NCBI RefSeq assembly: GCF_009730915.1
Contig: NC_052474.1
Location: 20,495,501 to 20,559,500, forward strand
Direction of reading: 5' to 3'
DNA from: Dioscorea cayenensis subsp. rotundata
Lineage: Eukaryota > Streptophyta > Magnoliopsida > Dioscoreales > Dioscoreaceae
Length of the DNA stretch: 64,000 nucleotides
The notes below the pieces were generated by a model. That model saw only the letters and a program-made list of their open reading frames with translations, had not been told where the DNA came from and did no database searches. This document shows, piece by piece, positions 47,688 to 59,479 of this stretch. How positions within the stretch are numbered: position 1 is the first letter of the stretch; every line of letters starts with the position of its first letter. The position numbers were made by a program, and so were the translations under genes.

Positions 47688-48003
47688 GTTTGGATTGGCT
47701 TATCAAAAAAGTGTTTTTTTAGTTTAGTAGAAGTGCTTCTGAAAAAAAAAAATGATTTTTCACTTTTTGTATTTCTGCTCAGATTAAACTTTTTATGTAG
47801 GTAGAAAGCTGTAAAAATAAACTAAAAAGTTTAAAAAACAATTTTTTTTCATAAAGTTCTGGTCATGACGAGCTTTTTGACAAAAAAAGATGTTTAGCAC
47901 TTTTTTTCTCACTCTTTTTTAAAAAAATACAAACAACATTTTTAAACTTGAAGTCTTAACTTATAAAAAACACTTCGCTTCCAAAACCAATCTAAACATT
48001 TCA
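47688..48003. mobile_element. MITE-like element, about 315 bp
   Basis: The left end TTGTTTGGATTGGCTTAT and its following AAGTGTTTTTT segment are mirrored at the right end (AAACACTTCGCTTCCAAAAC, then CAATCTAAACA). The ends form imperfect terminal inverted repeats. The interior is A/T-rich and noncoding. The target-site duplication is unclear, so the superfamily is not assigned. Confidence 0.55.
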
Positions 48004-48228
48004 TAATTTTTTATGCATTTTTCTTTGTCCCTTTTTTTATTAATTGAATATGATTTATTTATTTATTTATTTTAAGAATACAATCTTGGCATCCTTAAAA
48101 ATCATAAATTGATAAAAGTAAGTAAGAAAATATCAATTAACTCTTGCATTTTTTTTTTTTGTTTGGTAAGCAGTCAAAATCGTTGTCTTAACTCTAAATC
48201 ATCAATAAGTATGAAAACTATACTTAAT

Positions 48229-48392
48229 AGAGAAATGCTATTCATCACAAATAACTTTTATGAAATTCAACACAAATGTTGACTCCAGAACTAGAGTTAA
48301 CATTCCCAACTCTGGAGTTAATAATCCTAGCTCTAAGATTATTATTCATGTGATTTTTTGTGCAAGCTATTTGTGATGAATAGCATTGCTCT
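48229..48392. mobile_element. MITE with 25-bp terminal inverted repeats and ACTTAAT flanking repeats
   Basis: The left end AGAGAAATGCTATTCATCAC (continuing AAATA) is matched in inverse by TATTTGTGATGAATAGCATT (continuing GCTCT), with one mismatch in 25. Direct flanks ACTTAAT occur at 48222-48228 and 48393-48399. The interior has further self-complementary segments (AACTCTGGAGTT type). The 7-8 bp duplication would fit a hAT-like element. It has no coding capacity. Confidence 0.85.
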
Positions 48393-49002
48393 ACTTAATA
48401 ATACTGTAAACTTCATTTCACAAATTTAATACCAACTCATGAATAAGAAAGTAGTTGTCTTCACCAATTTTTTGTTTGGAAAAAATAAATAATTAGCTCC
48501 AAACTTTGTTGTTTAGATTTTGGAATATTTTGACTTATTTGGTGTTTATCTCAGTGGGAAAACAGATTCAAATTTTGGTATATATATATCAGTTACTTTA
48601 ACTCCTCCAAGTGGAAATCATAATTTGATGCTTCATTCCTCATTAAAAATTAAAACAAAAAACAAGTATTGAGTCTTTCGTCAGAATGACAGCTAATGAT
48701 CTACAAAGGAAGCATCGTTGACCACCTAGAACGATGCAGAAAAGTCAAACCGTAGAAAGGTCAAACTATGTCTAGCTACAATGAATGCAGTAATTCAAAT
48801 ATCAAGCAAACCGTGTGCTATCCATTGAAAGTTTGAAACTATGAAAACAATGAAAAGAAGTACATCAAAATGAAGCCATTAATAGTACCAAGAAGAGAGA
48901 ATGGCCATACAGTTAGCGTAGTAGTATGGCATTCAGCAGAAGAATTCCAATCAAAATGGGAAGCACAAGTTTGATCCATTTCTTCAGCAAGTTTTAGCAG
49001 CA

Positions 49003-52000
49003 TCAACGTTTCCTCTTCATACTTTTCAAAGATCTGGAAGCATAAGCTCTTAGCTTTGCAAGTATAGTTCTTTCACTAACGCGCAACGTCAGAGAATGAT
49101 AGAATTTTCTTTCATTTAGAGAACAGCATGTTTTAAGCTTGTTCAAGTCGTCCTCCACAGAATTTGAACCGTAGAGACTTTCCCTTCTATCGGCAAGGGA
49201 CAAGAGCGCAATGCAAACACTCCTGTTTAATAATAACTCTTTAACTTCATCTGATTTTTTACTGCACTCGCTTGTCGTGATCTGGGTCAACTTGGTGATC
49301 TTTGAAATTTCATCGCCATCTTTAAAAAGAATCAATCAAATAACTTAGCTTCTCGTATGTATCATCTGGTAAAAATAATGATGTAGAGAAGAACTATGAG
49401 TTCGATTTGCGGTTCCCCATCATATGTAAACTTCAAAAGTACTCAGAGTCCTGGCTTGCGCAAGGTGAGAACTTTAGTTTTCTCCACAATGACAATCTCA
49501 TTCTACTGTGACGATTTGAGAATGTGGATGAACTCCATTCCAATACCAAACTTAGATCAATGTTGACTATGTCAAAGGGGTTGTCGGGTTCTGTGAATCC
49601 GTATCTATGAAGCAAAGCAGCATTGCCCATTAAGCCATAAGTGTTGAAAACCTGAGAAAGGAGTAACATGGTGAATAGCAGAACAGGAAGATAACCTACA
49701 CATATACAACTTCACCGGCTTTCAAGGAATTGGAAGAAAGCAGACACAGCAGCAGAATCATGACTGAAGCATTCCATTTCATATAAAATTTTACGTACAA
49801 AGTAAGGAAAAAAAAGTTTACGTGGGGATCTCTTAGGAGAAAAATGTCAGAAAAACAGAGATTTCAAAATTTTAATAATGAACAATCACAATGTCTAACA
49901 GACAGCATTGTTGAATTAACTAATTGCTACCACATCTCTTATTTAGTCAAATATTTCACAGATTATTTCCAGTTAAAGGATAATATATGATTTACAATGA
50001 CAATGACAATGGCAGCAAAGCAGGACAATCATCCAAGATTAGACCGTCGCTCAGAATCATTAACGGATTTAATAGGTGCACTTTTGCTCTGAATGACAAC
50101 GGAAGCAGTTTACTCCTAAAGTCGAAGTACTAATAGCTTTGTCCATGCAACTGAGCTTATGGAGAGCCCATGTATAGTGAAATAAAACTTAAATAACAAA
50201 GCAGGTCAGAGGTCAAGAACCTGAACTTTTACTGCGGATATCAACTTTAAACAATCTACATGAATGGGTTAAGGATTGTTGGGATTTCAGTAGAGAGTTT
50301 AAGTCTAAATATTTCATGAAACTTTTATTAGTTCTTCAAACACTAACAACGCTCAGAATCTCAGACACAACTTACAAGTCAAAAATGACAATTTAAACAG
50401 TTAAACAACATCCATGATCTATTAATAACCAAGTAAATTCATTTTAACAAGTTTTTAAAAGCCTGACCTCAGTGCCTGCTTCAACATCCCTGACAATAAT
50501 CATTTTCTAGAGTATCGGGGTCACCATCTGAATGCTCTCGAGAGGCAGGGTCATGATTATAACCTTGTTGAGCTACAGGAGTATCACCTGAATCAGAAGA
50601 AAGAAAGCCCTTAGTATGTAAACTTTACCATAAAAGAACAGCCAAAGCCCACTCGAGAAATGGTGATTTTTTTACATTATAACCTGCAGAGTTATTATTT
50701 AAATCAACATTCGGTGATTGATCATTGCCAGATGTATCAGTGACGACTGCATCATCTTCGTCATCTGAATCAGAAGGTAAAGATTCAGAGGTAAAATGAA
50801 CATTCTCTGCTCCTGTCTTGTGATTGAAGCTGCATCAAATACAGATTTATATATATTGAAGATTGAGAATGAATTGTGTATTTGTGATACAAAATCTTGC
50901 GGTAAGAATATGAACACATGCAAAAAAACACGACCAGCCCAAAAGAACCTTTCACAAAATTTTTAAGTCAGGAAGTTCATGTAATCTACCAATATTAAAA
51001 CAAAAGTTACTTGTTATCAAAATAAAAAAAAAAGGAAGCTACTTACAGATCAGCTAAAGGCACCATTCCATAGCCATGATAATCATCTATTTGAAAGGAA
51101 CGAGATGCCACTAAAGACTTGGCAGAGAAGTACTGATCAACACCAAAAAACTTTGGATCAAGTTCCAAAGGTCCAGAATGAATAAGGGGCTCAATATATT
51201 CTTTCCAGTCTTCATATATAACAGCTTGGTCTTCTTGCACAGTCTGCCTAGATTTGCACCAAGCGCATGCAATAACAGAGACCCCAGATTAGAATACTAA
51301 TAGTGAACCTCAAAGATGAAAAGAAGAAAATTAACATGTACTGTCAAGTTAATATGAGTTGAATACATATAAAGTTATGTTGAAAAATTCAAAGTACTCA
51401 AAAATTCTGTGCTTGAAGGTCTGCCCACATGGACCGATGCAGTAACAAGAGTACATGACTCGTATTAACTGAGAAATAACTTGAAATGCATTTGAATGCA
51501 TCAAACAGAACAGCTTTACTATTTCATTCTAATAGGTAAAAAGCCATTACAAAAAATATGCTGCCAATGTAGTTGTACAAGCCCCCAAGAAGCGAAGAAG
51601 ATTCACCATCTTTAACTTCAACAATCTGTTCTCAAAGATTGTATAAACTTCATCTCATAGGGAATCTCAACATGGCTCTATTGTTTAAGATTTTCATCAA
51701 TTTAGTGAACATAACAAAGATGATGACTATGCAGTCTACAGATCCCACACAAGGATTCTATTGCTCCCCATCAATCACTTCCAGAAATTCCAAACCCTTC
51801 TGATACCAAAGATTCAACATCACTAACAAAAATAACAAAGCCCCAACCTAATCATTTTAGGTTCCTTTGGTTTTTACCTATTAATAAGTAACAAAGGATA
51901 TATTTATCCATCAAACCAGGATTGATTTTTGCCCTATTACCTAAAAGCCTAACTTTTTCAAAAACTCAGATAACAACCATTGTCTCCATTCCACCAAGCT

Positions 52001-52738
52001 ACATTATTGTTAAAAACAAGCAAATGAACTCGTCACAACTCTAAAATAAGACCTCATCCAAGTGCCAAGCAAAGTGATACCTAAAACAAGGTTTGATCTT
52101 AAGACGAAAAATTTGCAATGCTTTCTAATAAACATCCAAATCATCAAACTTTTAGAAACAATATAGTTAAAATAATGCATTAATAAACCTACAACAAGAA
52201 CATAATTTTCTATAAAGCAAAATTGCATTGCCTTCAATCCAAAAGCAAATAAAAATCCAACCTTTTACAAAAATTACCAAACATCATCCGTATATCATCA
52301 AATTGGTAAACAAATTCGTCGAATAAAATGAAAACAAACAAGCATCAATCTCACCTTATGAAGCTCGGTCCCAGCGAGCAACCTATCCACCTCCTCCAAG
52401 CTCCACACTAAGGGCACCTCCTCCCGCTCCGGCAACACCTGAAGGTATCCAAACCACTTCGACGCCGACCCCAAGCTCCTCTCATACATCAACGCCAAGG
52501 AAAGCCCAAGAGACCCATCAATCCCGGATTCCTCGATGGCCGTGCGCGCTGCCGACGTCCTGATAGTGAGGCACGCCGCCTTCGGGATGGTGGCCACAAC
52601 ATCGCCCTCACGCAGCTCGCAGAGGGCCTTGACGGCGATGCCACTCCTTGCGTTCTCGACGATCTCGAGAGCGTCGCTGGATGCGATGGCGCAGGAGCGC
52701 ATCCAACGCCTGAAAGCGCGCAAGCGGCGGCGGGTCAT
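49003..52738 (-). pseudogene. SETD6-like SET-domain lysine methyltransferase, frame broken by single-base excesses in homopolymers
   Basis: Exons (minus): 52355-52738, 51047-51243, 50684-50829, 50468-50587 and 49003-49651, all with good GT-AG sites. Motifs: a split SET start (SGIAVKALCELREGDVVATI), WFGYLQVLP, ADLFNHKTGAENVHF across exons 2/3 (SET NH motif), an acidic insert, MIIVRDVEAG, VFNTYGLMGNAALLHRYGF (SET end) and a Rubisco-LSMT-type substrate-binding region. Relatives methylate protein lysines, for example ribosomal proteins. The frame needs removal of one base at each of five A/T runs: 50503-50506, 49435-49438, 49428-49430, 49371-49375 and 49324-49328. After that about 496 residues result, the usual family length. 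It is a recent pseudogene or carries consensus sequencing errors. Confidence 0.82.
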
Positions 52739-53584
52739 GAAATCGAAGACGAGGGAGTGGTGTTCGAGTTGGTTTGGTTTAAATATGTTGGTTTGGTTTG
52801 GTTTAAACCAGGTTCGGTTCGGTTCAGGTCATGGGTTTTTTTTTTTAAAAGAAATATGATTTATTACATCATTTAATTAGTTTTGAAGGGAATGAGAATG
52901 AGTTTTACATTCCACCCTGAGAAAATAGAGAACTTATTCGGTAACTGCTCACTTTTCAAATTTCTAAATGCCCACTATTTTAATTTTTCCAAAAAAAATT
53001 TATTTTTAAAAATATTATAATAACAATTATATTTTAAATTAAATTTTTACATGAATTAAATTCATGATCATATTAATTTAAATTCAAATTAAATATTAAG
53101 GTCCACAATTTATCTTTAGAGTTCTATATTAAGTCAATTTTAATGGCTCAATGAAACGTTTAATACTCAACCAGCGTCTGGTAGCAATTAGTGCATTTCA
53201 CCTTTTTTTTCTTCAAACTTTTGTTATTTAGGTGGTTGGCATATGTTTTTTTTTTAATTTTTTGTTTTATTTTATCCAAATTTTAAAATCATCCAAAATT
53301 TTATTTTATTTTTCAATGTCATCCAAGTTTTTCAAATTTTATTATTGATATAATTTAATTAATATATAATTTTAAAGTAATATAATTTAATTTAAATTAA
53401 GTTGATTCTTATTTCTTCATCAATTGGATATATTATTTTTTTTAGCAGGAAAATATTATATAATTTTTTAAAAAAATTAATGATGTACTATTTATTGAAT
53501 TTTATATAATTTTTTAAAAATATTTAAATAACTTATTTAAAAATTTTAATCTAATTATTTTATTAAATTATTAAATATTTTTGT

Positions 53585-53625
<41 letters not shown>

Positions 53626-54291
53626 TGTGATAATTAAATTTATATGGTAAATAATTGAAATGATAAAATGAAATGCTTGTGGATCTCATATTATAATAAA
53701 TATCACGATGAGAGATAATTTAATGTGTAAAAGTTTAATAAATTGATGAGATGGCATAGACATTAAATCTGTGTATTATTTAACCATTAAAGATGTTTTA
53801 ACTTTGTTGTGATATTATTTTAAATCAAAATTAATAAAAAGGTTATATGCTATAATTTACCATTCTACTCATCCAAGAGAGAATAGCATAGATCAATGGT
53901 TTTTCCAAACTTACATATTTCAATTCCACTGCTATTCTTATCTAAGTTGCTATGACTAAAAGTAGATGTGGTAATTATAACAAATGCATCTCATCTATAT
54001 ACATATATACCAAAAATAATAATAATAAATTAATAACTACTCATATTTAAAAAATAAAAATAAAATAACAAAACTAATTTTTTCCGCCTGTCATTTATTA
54101 ATAAATATATTTTTTTTTCCAACGACATAAGATTATTAGTATTTATAACTAGGAATCCATGATCACCATTATCCAGTTGGACACCACTTGTAACCTTTTG
54201 CTGGCCCTCACTTATCGAATTATCCTTAACATTGCTTTTTATTTCATATTTTATTCGAAACCAACTAATAATGTATAGTTTTGGCCCTACC
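52739..54291. other. Spacer between the SETD6-like and P450 genes
   Basis: The SETD6-like upstream region has a (GGTTT)/(GGTTCG) degenerate repeat at about 52768-52830. The rest is AT-rich with a (TA)n(TG)n run at 53587-53623. No gene recognised. Confidence 0.55.
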
Positions 54292-55957
54292 TTAAACATA
54301 AGGGATGGCCTTGAGTACAAGTGCTGACTTTTTACGTAGGACTATTCCAAAGGACTCCTCCATGTCAACATCTTCATCCTCCATGCCCTCTGGCATTTCC
54401 CAATCAAACCCATGCAAAAGATTAGCTAGTGCAAGCTCCACTACAACACTCCCCAACCCTACACCAGGGCACCCTCTCCTCCCTGCCCCAAATGGCAACA
54501 ACTCAAAGTTGTGTCCCTTATAATCCACCAAACTTTTCTCAAACCTCTCTGGCTTGAACTTCTCTGCATCTTCCCACTTCTCTGGGTCTCTCCCTATTGC
54601 CCACACATTCAACATCACTCTTGTTTTGCATGGCACTGCATGCCCATTAATGGTGCATTCTTCTCTGGCTTCTCTTGGGAGGAGAAAGGCTGCAGGAGGG
54701 TGCAATCTTAGGATCTCTTTCACTACCTGTTTTAAGTATTTGAGTTGATGAAGCTCACTCTCCTCCACCTTTCTTTTTGAAGATCCTACTACTGTTCTTA
54801 TTTCATTTTGTGCTTTTCTTCTCACTTTAGGGTTCTTCATTAGCTCTGCCATCCCCCATTCTAGTACTAACGTCCCCGTATCGGTCCCGGCAATGAATAA
54901 ATCCTGTATATAGATCATGCATTATCATATCTCGGCTTGAAGTTAAAGATCAGCTTGAATATATATAATTAATTTTTTTTTCTATTCTGGATCTAACTTA
55001 ATTATAAGTAAAGGCAAAAACTAGCACTTCGATCTGTAAAATTGTGATCTAACTCACCATGAGAAAAGCTTTGATACTTTCTCTAGTGATCGGGATCTCC
55101 ATCGAAGAATCATTGTGAAATCGAAGAAGTGTGCTTAAGAAACAGCCTTGATCATTGCCATCTTCGATAATGTGGGCATCGATAACTTCATCGAGGAAAT
55201 CATCGATCTTCTTGAAGCACTTCTTGAACTTACCATGTAAACCAGTGAGCAAGTTAATCCACTCCATGGATGGAAAGAACTCTCCAATGTTGAAGTGTCC
55301 CATGAGACTAGTCCATTCAGTGACAAGCTCATGAAACTTACTTCTCCCACACTCACCGTCTTCCTCAAACCTCTTACCAAACACTTGTCTACATGTGATG
55401 TTATTCAAGAGACAAAGAAGCATATCACTAAGATTCACCAAACCATAATTATTGCAAGATGAAGAACATTGATGCCTTATAGTATTCATTAGGGTTTGAA
55501 TCTCTTCCTCTCTTATAGGCTTGAGAAGTTGAACTTTGGAAGAGTTAAGAAGATGTGAAGTACATAACCTTCTTGCTTGCTTCAAATACTCATTGTAGGG
55601 AGTGAAGGCAATGTTAAGCCCTCCGTAGAACATCTTCCTAGGTTTGCTCAGAGGAGGCCTAGTGCAGAAGATGATGTCCTTAGTTTTAAGGACTTCTTCA
55701 GCCGTGTCTGCGGAGGAGACAACAATAGTCGGTAGTTGGCCTAGCCGGAGGTACATGGCTGGCCCGTATATCTTCGAAAGACGACAAAGAGTTTGATGTG
55801 GCTGAAACCCTAATTGATGAAGGTTACCAATTATTGGTAGGCCCCGTGGTCCAGGAGGGAGTTTAAACTTCCGGTAAGCTCGTCGGAGCTTTAGAAGTAT
55901 GTTCATGAACACATGGAGTGCTAGGATTAAGGTTAGGGTTACTACAAGGTAAGCCAT
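54292..55957 (-). CDS. Cytochrome P450, CYP71-type (2 exons)
   Basis: Exon 1 is 55058-55957 and exon 2 is 54292-54903, with a single phase-0 GT-AG intron and 503 residues. An N-terminal membrane anchor is at residues 2-23, the hinge PPGPRGLPIIGN at 34-45, the I-helix AGTDT at 305-309, the K-helix EILR at 363-366, FKPERF at 416-421, and the haem loop PFGAGRRGCPG at 437-447 with Cys-445 as ligand. The family catalyses O2/NADPH-dependent oxidation at the ER in specialised metabolism. The substrate cannot be told from sequence. The ATG at 55957 was chosen over in-frame ATGs upstream because a TATA box lies at 55993-56000 and the anchor starts here. The frame is intact. Confidence 0.94.
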
Positions 55958-55992
55958 TTCTATGTTACAAATTTGTTGCATGTCATGGGCTA

Positions 55993-56000
55993 TATTTATA
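55993..56000 (-). promoter_or_regulatory. TATA box of the P450 gene
   Basis: TATAAATA on the minus strand, 36 bp upstream of the chosen ATG. This predicts a very short leader and argues against the upstream in-frame ATGs. Confidence 0.6.
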
Positions 56001-57177
56001 GTATTGAGGAGGGCACACATGCAATTCACGTTTTGGGTGAAATGGGATCTTGTTTTGTGGATGTAATGCAAGATAAAGACTTATGTGTGATATGTCCATG
56101 TATTATTTCCTGACTTCTCACATGCATGGTTTATAATTGAAGACAAATGTGTCCAAAAAATAGTGATGTTTGTGGCCGGTATGATATCATGGGACAAATG
56201 TGATTAATTATTTGTCCAGTTCCTAGCTACTCCGATGTTGAAAGAAGATATTTATACAATTTATACTTGTGGACACTATTTGTGGATTCAAAATGAACAA
56301 GTATAAATGTGCACACACGTTGAAGAAATATTCAAACTTGTGGGCACTATTTTGTTTTATAGCAAACATGACTAAATATATTAAGATTTGAACACAGTGA
56401 GAATTTAAATGTTTAATAATATATTCTACCTAATTATTGATAAACACTATATAGATAGATAATCTCAAAGGAACTATGTTATTATTGGAGGCAAGGATCA
56501 CAAACAACTCTATTTGACAGGATAATTCAGACAAACATCATGAACCAAAATGAAAACTAGATAAAAACTCAAAAAAACGAAAACAAAACAAAAACAAAAC
56601 AAAAAAAAACTCTAAAAACAACACACATATACATATGATAAACTTCAGTAACTAAAAAGAAATGGGTTAGCTGAGTCATGTTGATACATGTAGGGCTCCA
56701 AACAACCGCACCACTTAACCAGATTCGTGCCTCGAACTTAAACCGTTTCCCTGATCTTTAAATCCCAGCCGTCCTTCACAAACACAATCCATGCTTTCTC
56801 CTTTTGCCTCGAACTTAAGCCACATTGCTTGATCAAGAGCATCATCACTGTCCAATCTTTCCCTCTGATCTTCTAATGACTTCAACGAACCAAGGTTGTC
56901 AGACCCGGCCCGGGCATTGATCCGGCCAAATCCAGAGTCAGGGGTCGATGGGTTCAATCGGGTCGAACCGGGGTTAAACCAGAGTCAATAATAAAATATT
57001 AAAAAGTTTATAATAATAATTAATAATGATAAAAAAATAATATAACTTATATTTTAATAATAAAAAAACACAATTAATTTAATACAAGATTTAAAATTTA
57101 AATTATATATATTTTTCTATTTCAAAAATATCTAAAAGATAATTTTAATATTTAAAATTTTAGTTTTATTATATACT
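56001..57177. other. Spacer upstream of the P450 gene
   Basis: No gene. It contains an (AAAAC)n tract near 56577-56610. A GC-rich repeat-like block at about 56893-56985 has alternating CCGG, GGTCGA, GGGTCGAACCGGGGTT and TTAAACC words that are mutually self-complementary. The block resembles dispersed plant repeats but was not classified. Confidence 0.5.
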
Positions 57178-57360
57178 ATCTGTGGGCTCCTTTCTTTTCG
57201 CACGGCCTTTGATTAGGGTTAGACCGGTTAAAAAGCACGGATCACAAATCAAATTTTAATTATTTTTATATTTCAGATGATTGCAGATTCATAACTTCTA
57301 TTAAGGACAAGCCCCTAATATTAATTACCCCAGACAATGTCATGGGAACCTCCGATTAAG
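57178..57360. repeat. Left arm of a long-range inverted repeat
   Basis: The segment ATTAATTACCCCAGAC...TCATGGGAACCTCCGATTAAG ends at 57360. It is present in reverse complement at 62235-62299. TGTGGGCTC further out (about 57181) also has its counterpart (near 62310-62320). The left arm has about 100 bp extra between the two matching parts. Confidence 0.75.
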
Positions 57361-58258
57361 AAACAAGTGTGAATGAGAAATAACTAAGTAAACATAACAA
57401 TTTTTTTATTAATTTCAAAGATGCATATGAACATATAATCATAGGCGAGAATACAAAAGTAAGAGAGCTATTCTCTAGGAGAGCTTGACAAGAGAGTTTT
57501 TTAAAAGAGAGAGCCATTTTTATCATGCTCTTCAAACTTTTCACTGCTTTGGTGGCAGCTCTTGACTCCTTTACTGAAGGTATGTCGGAAGACCCTTTTA
57601 GCTCTGTGAATATGATTTCCCTCGGTTTCTTCTTTTTTTTACGTAGGCTTGTATCTTGACACATCACTTAGCTCTCAAGCTGCGGCCACTCTACATTTAT
57701 GAGTTGCCTACTTGGTCATTTATGCTTCTTTTATTGCCGAAGACATTAGCCTTTTGCGCTTGTAAAATCTCCAGCTCCTTGACTTGTGAAACTCCTCAGG
57801 TCTTTGACTTTTTTGTGTCTTAAAACTTCAAAGTTGCATTTGTCATTTACATGATGCATTTAGGTCTCGACTCTACAATGCTTTTGAGCCTTGACCATTA
57901 GATCTTTTAAGTTGTGACCCCTCAGCATGGCTAGAGTCGTTACTTTGACAATTTTGACTTTGCTTTTAAAATGGATTTCAAGCTATAATTATGAACTTGA
58001 TTTCCATTAGTTAAGTCACCAGATGAGTTCTCTAATTCATTTTTGCGAAAAGAGGCCTCCGATGAGACTTCAGAAAAATTTTTTGTCAGCTCTTCTTTCT
58101 TTTTTTAATGAATGCTTTCGAAGAGATGTGAACTTTTCATTTTTCTTTCTCTTTTTTCTTTTACCCTTCCTTTCACTTCAAGAAAAATTTTTTTACTCTT
58201 CTTTTCATTCCACTCTTTTTACTCAAATGAATGTCAAAAAGACCTCAAAGTGAGCTTG
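57361..58258. other. Unassigned sequence inside the inverted-repeat block
   Basis: No gene or known domain recognised on either strand. The right part (58080-58220) turns T/C-rich. The repeated words CTTTGACTT/CTTGACTTG and CCTTGACC suggest decayed tandem repetition. Confidence 0.4.
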
Positions 58259-58640
58259 AATAGAGATTTGTTTTATGAAAATTGCTCTTTATCCCAAGAG
58301 TGTCCGAACCTCGAGGTGGATTTAGAGAAATTTTATGAAAAATTTCTCATTACCCCAAGAAAGTCATGACCTCAAGGTGGAATTAGAGAATTTATGAAAA
58401 TTTCTCGTTGCCCCAAGAAAGTCAAGACTTCAAGGCGGAATTAGAGAATATTTTATGAAAATTTCCATTACACTAGAAGTCAAGACTTCAGATGGAGTTA
58501 GAGAAATTTATGAAAATTTCTACCCTGCCCAGAAAAGTCAAGACTTGATGTGGAATTAGAGAATTTATGAAAATTTCTCGATTCACGAAAGTCAAGACTT
58601 GAGGTGGAATGAGAGAAATTTATGAAAATTTCAAAAGGAG
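58259..58640. repeat. Minisatellite, 54-63 bp unit, about six copies
   Basis: The unit starts AGAGAA(A)TTTATGAAAATTTC and continues with CCCAAGAAAGTCAAGACTTC and A-GGTGGAATT. Starts lie near 58322, 58383, 58441, 58498, 58556 and 58610. Copies vary in length and sequence. Confidence 0.85.
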
Positions 58641-58679
58641 ATAACCTCGCTCAATAAAATCATCCATCATCATTCAATT

Positions 58680-58975
58680 TTTTTTATCCTATCCTTTATA
58701 TATATTCTTTTCCCTTTATTCAATTTTTCCTTCTCTTTTCTTCTCTTTTTTTTCACCCTTTCATTTTTCCCCCTCTTCTCTTTTTCACTCACCCTTTCAT
58801 TTTTTTCCTCTTTTATTTTTATTTTTTTCTCTTCTCTCTTTTTTTATTCTTCCTTCATTTTTCCTCTTTTTTTTTCCTTCTCTTTTTTTCATTCATCCTT
58901 TCATTTTTCATTTTTTTCCCTCTTCTCTTTTTTCTACTCACCCTTTCATTTTTCACTTTTTCACTCTTCCTTCAT
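58680..58975. repeat. Pyrimidine-rich tract with repeated CACCCTTTCATTTTTC words
   Basis: Nearly 300 bp of T and C with few purines. The words CA(C/T)CCTTTCATTTTTC and CCTCTTCTCTTTTT recur at irregular 40-60 bp spacing. Low complexity, no coding value. Confidence 0.8.
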
Positions 58976-59479
58976 ATAACAAAAATGGCAAGAATATTCC
59001 AATTCAATCATGAAAAAAAGCTACAAGAATGTCTATAATGAAATACCCATGTTATAAAAGCATGTCATTCCAAGATCAATGCATCCGAGCGACCCTTAGC
59101 TTAGTTTTCCACTTACCAAACTCGGATGCCTAATCCTAAATCCGACGAAAGATAAAAAAAGAAAATTGCTTAGGCTTGTACCATAAGAATACCAGGGGCC
59201 ACCAGAATCCATCGCACACCAGCAGCCGCAAGAATAACAGCACTGTTTTGACTCCACGACAATGGTGATGTGACCGCAACAAAAAGCTTTACATCCTCAT
59301 TCTTGCATGAAGTAGACGTGACCTTCTCGGATGATCACCATCCTGCTAGCGCCTTGCCACTAAAGCGATCGGACTTTTCCTTCCCCTCCTTTTTCACGAG
59401 TCCTTAAAAAACTGTTTATATATATAATAATAATAATAATAATATAATAAATAAATTAAATGTATTTCCTAATTTACAC
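58976..59479. other. Noncoding interval between repeats
   Basis: Mixed-composition sequence with a moderately GC-rich part at 59190-59400 and (TAA)n at 59425-59445. No domain was recognised in any frame. Confidence 0.4.

Larger units (their letters stand above)
47409..49002. other. Spacer with two MITE-like elements
   Basis: Between LigB copy C and the SETD6-like gene. Apart from the two inverted-repeat elements listed separately there are only T-rich and A-rich tracts. No gene recognised. Confidence 0.6.

Noticed and set aside
50468..50829. Alternative splicing that would bypass the exon 4 frame break of the SETD6-like gene
   Set aside because: The needed frame has TAG directly before the AAAATG run. 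The only donors in exon 3 with the right phase are weak (GTTGAT, GTCGTC).
55958..56071. Upstream in-frame extension of the P450 (start at 56071 or 55983)
   Set aside because: It would lie at or upstream of the TATA box at 55993-56000, and the extra residues are unlike a P450 anchor.
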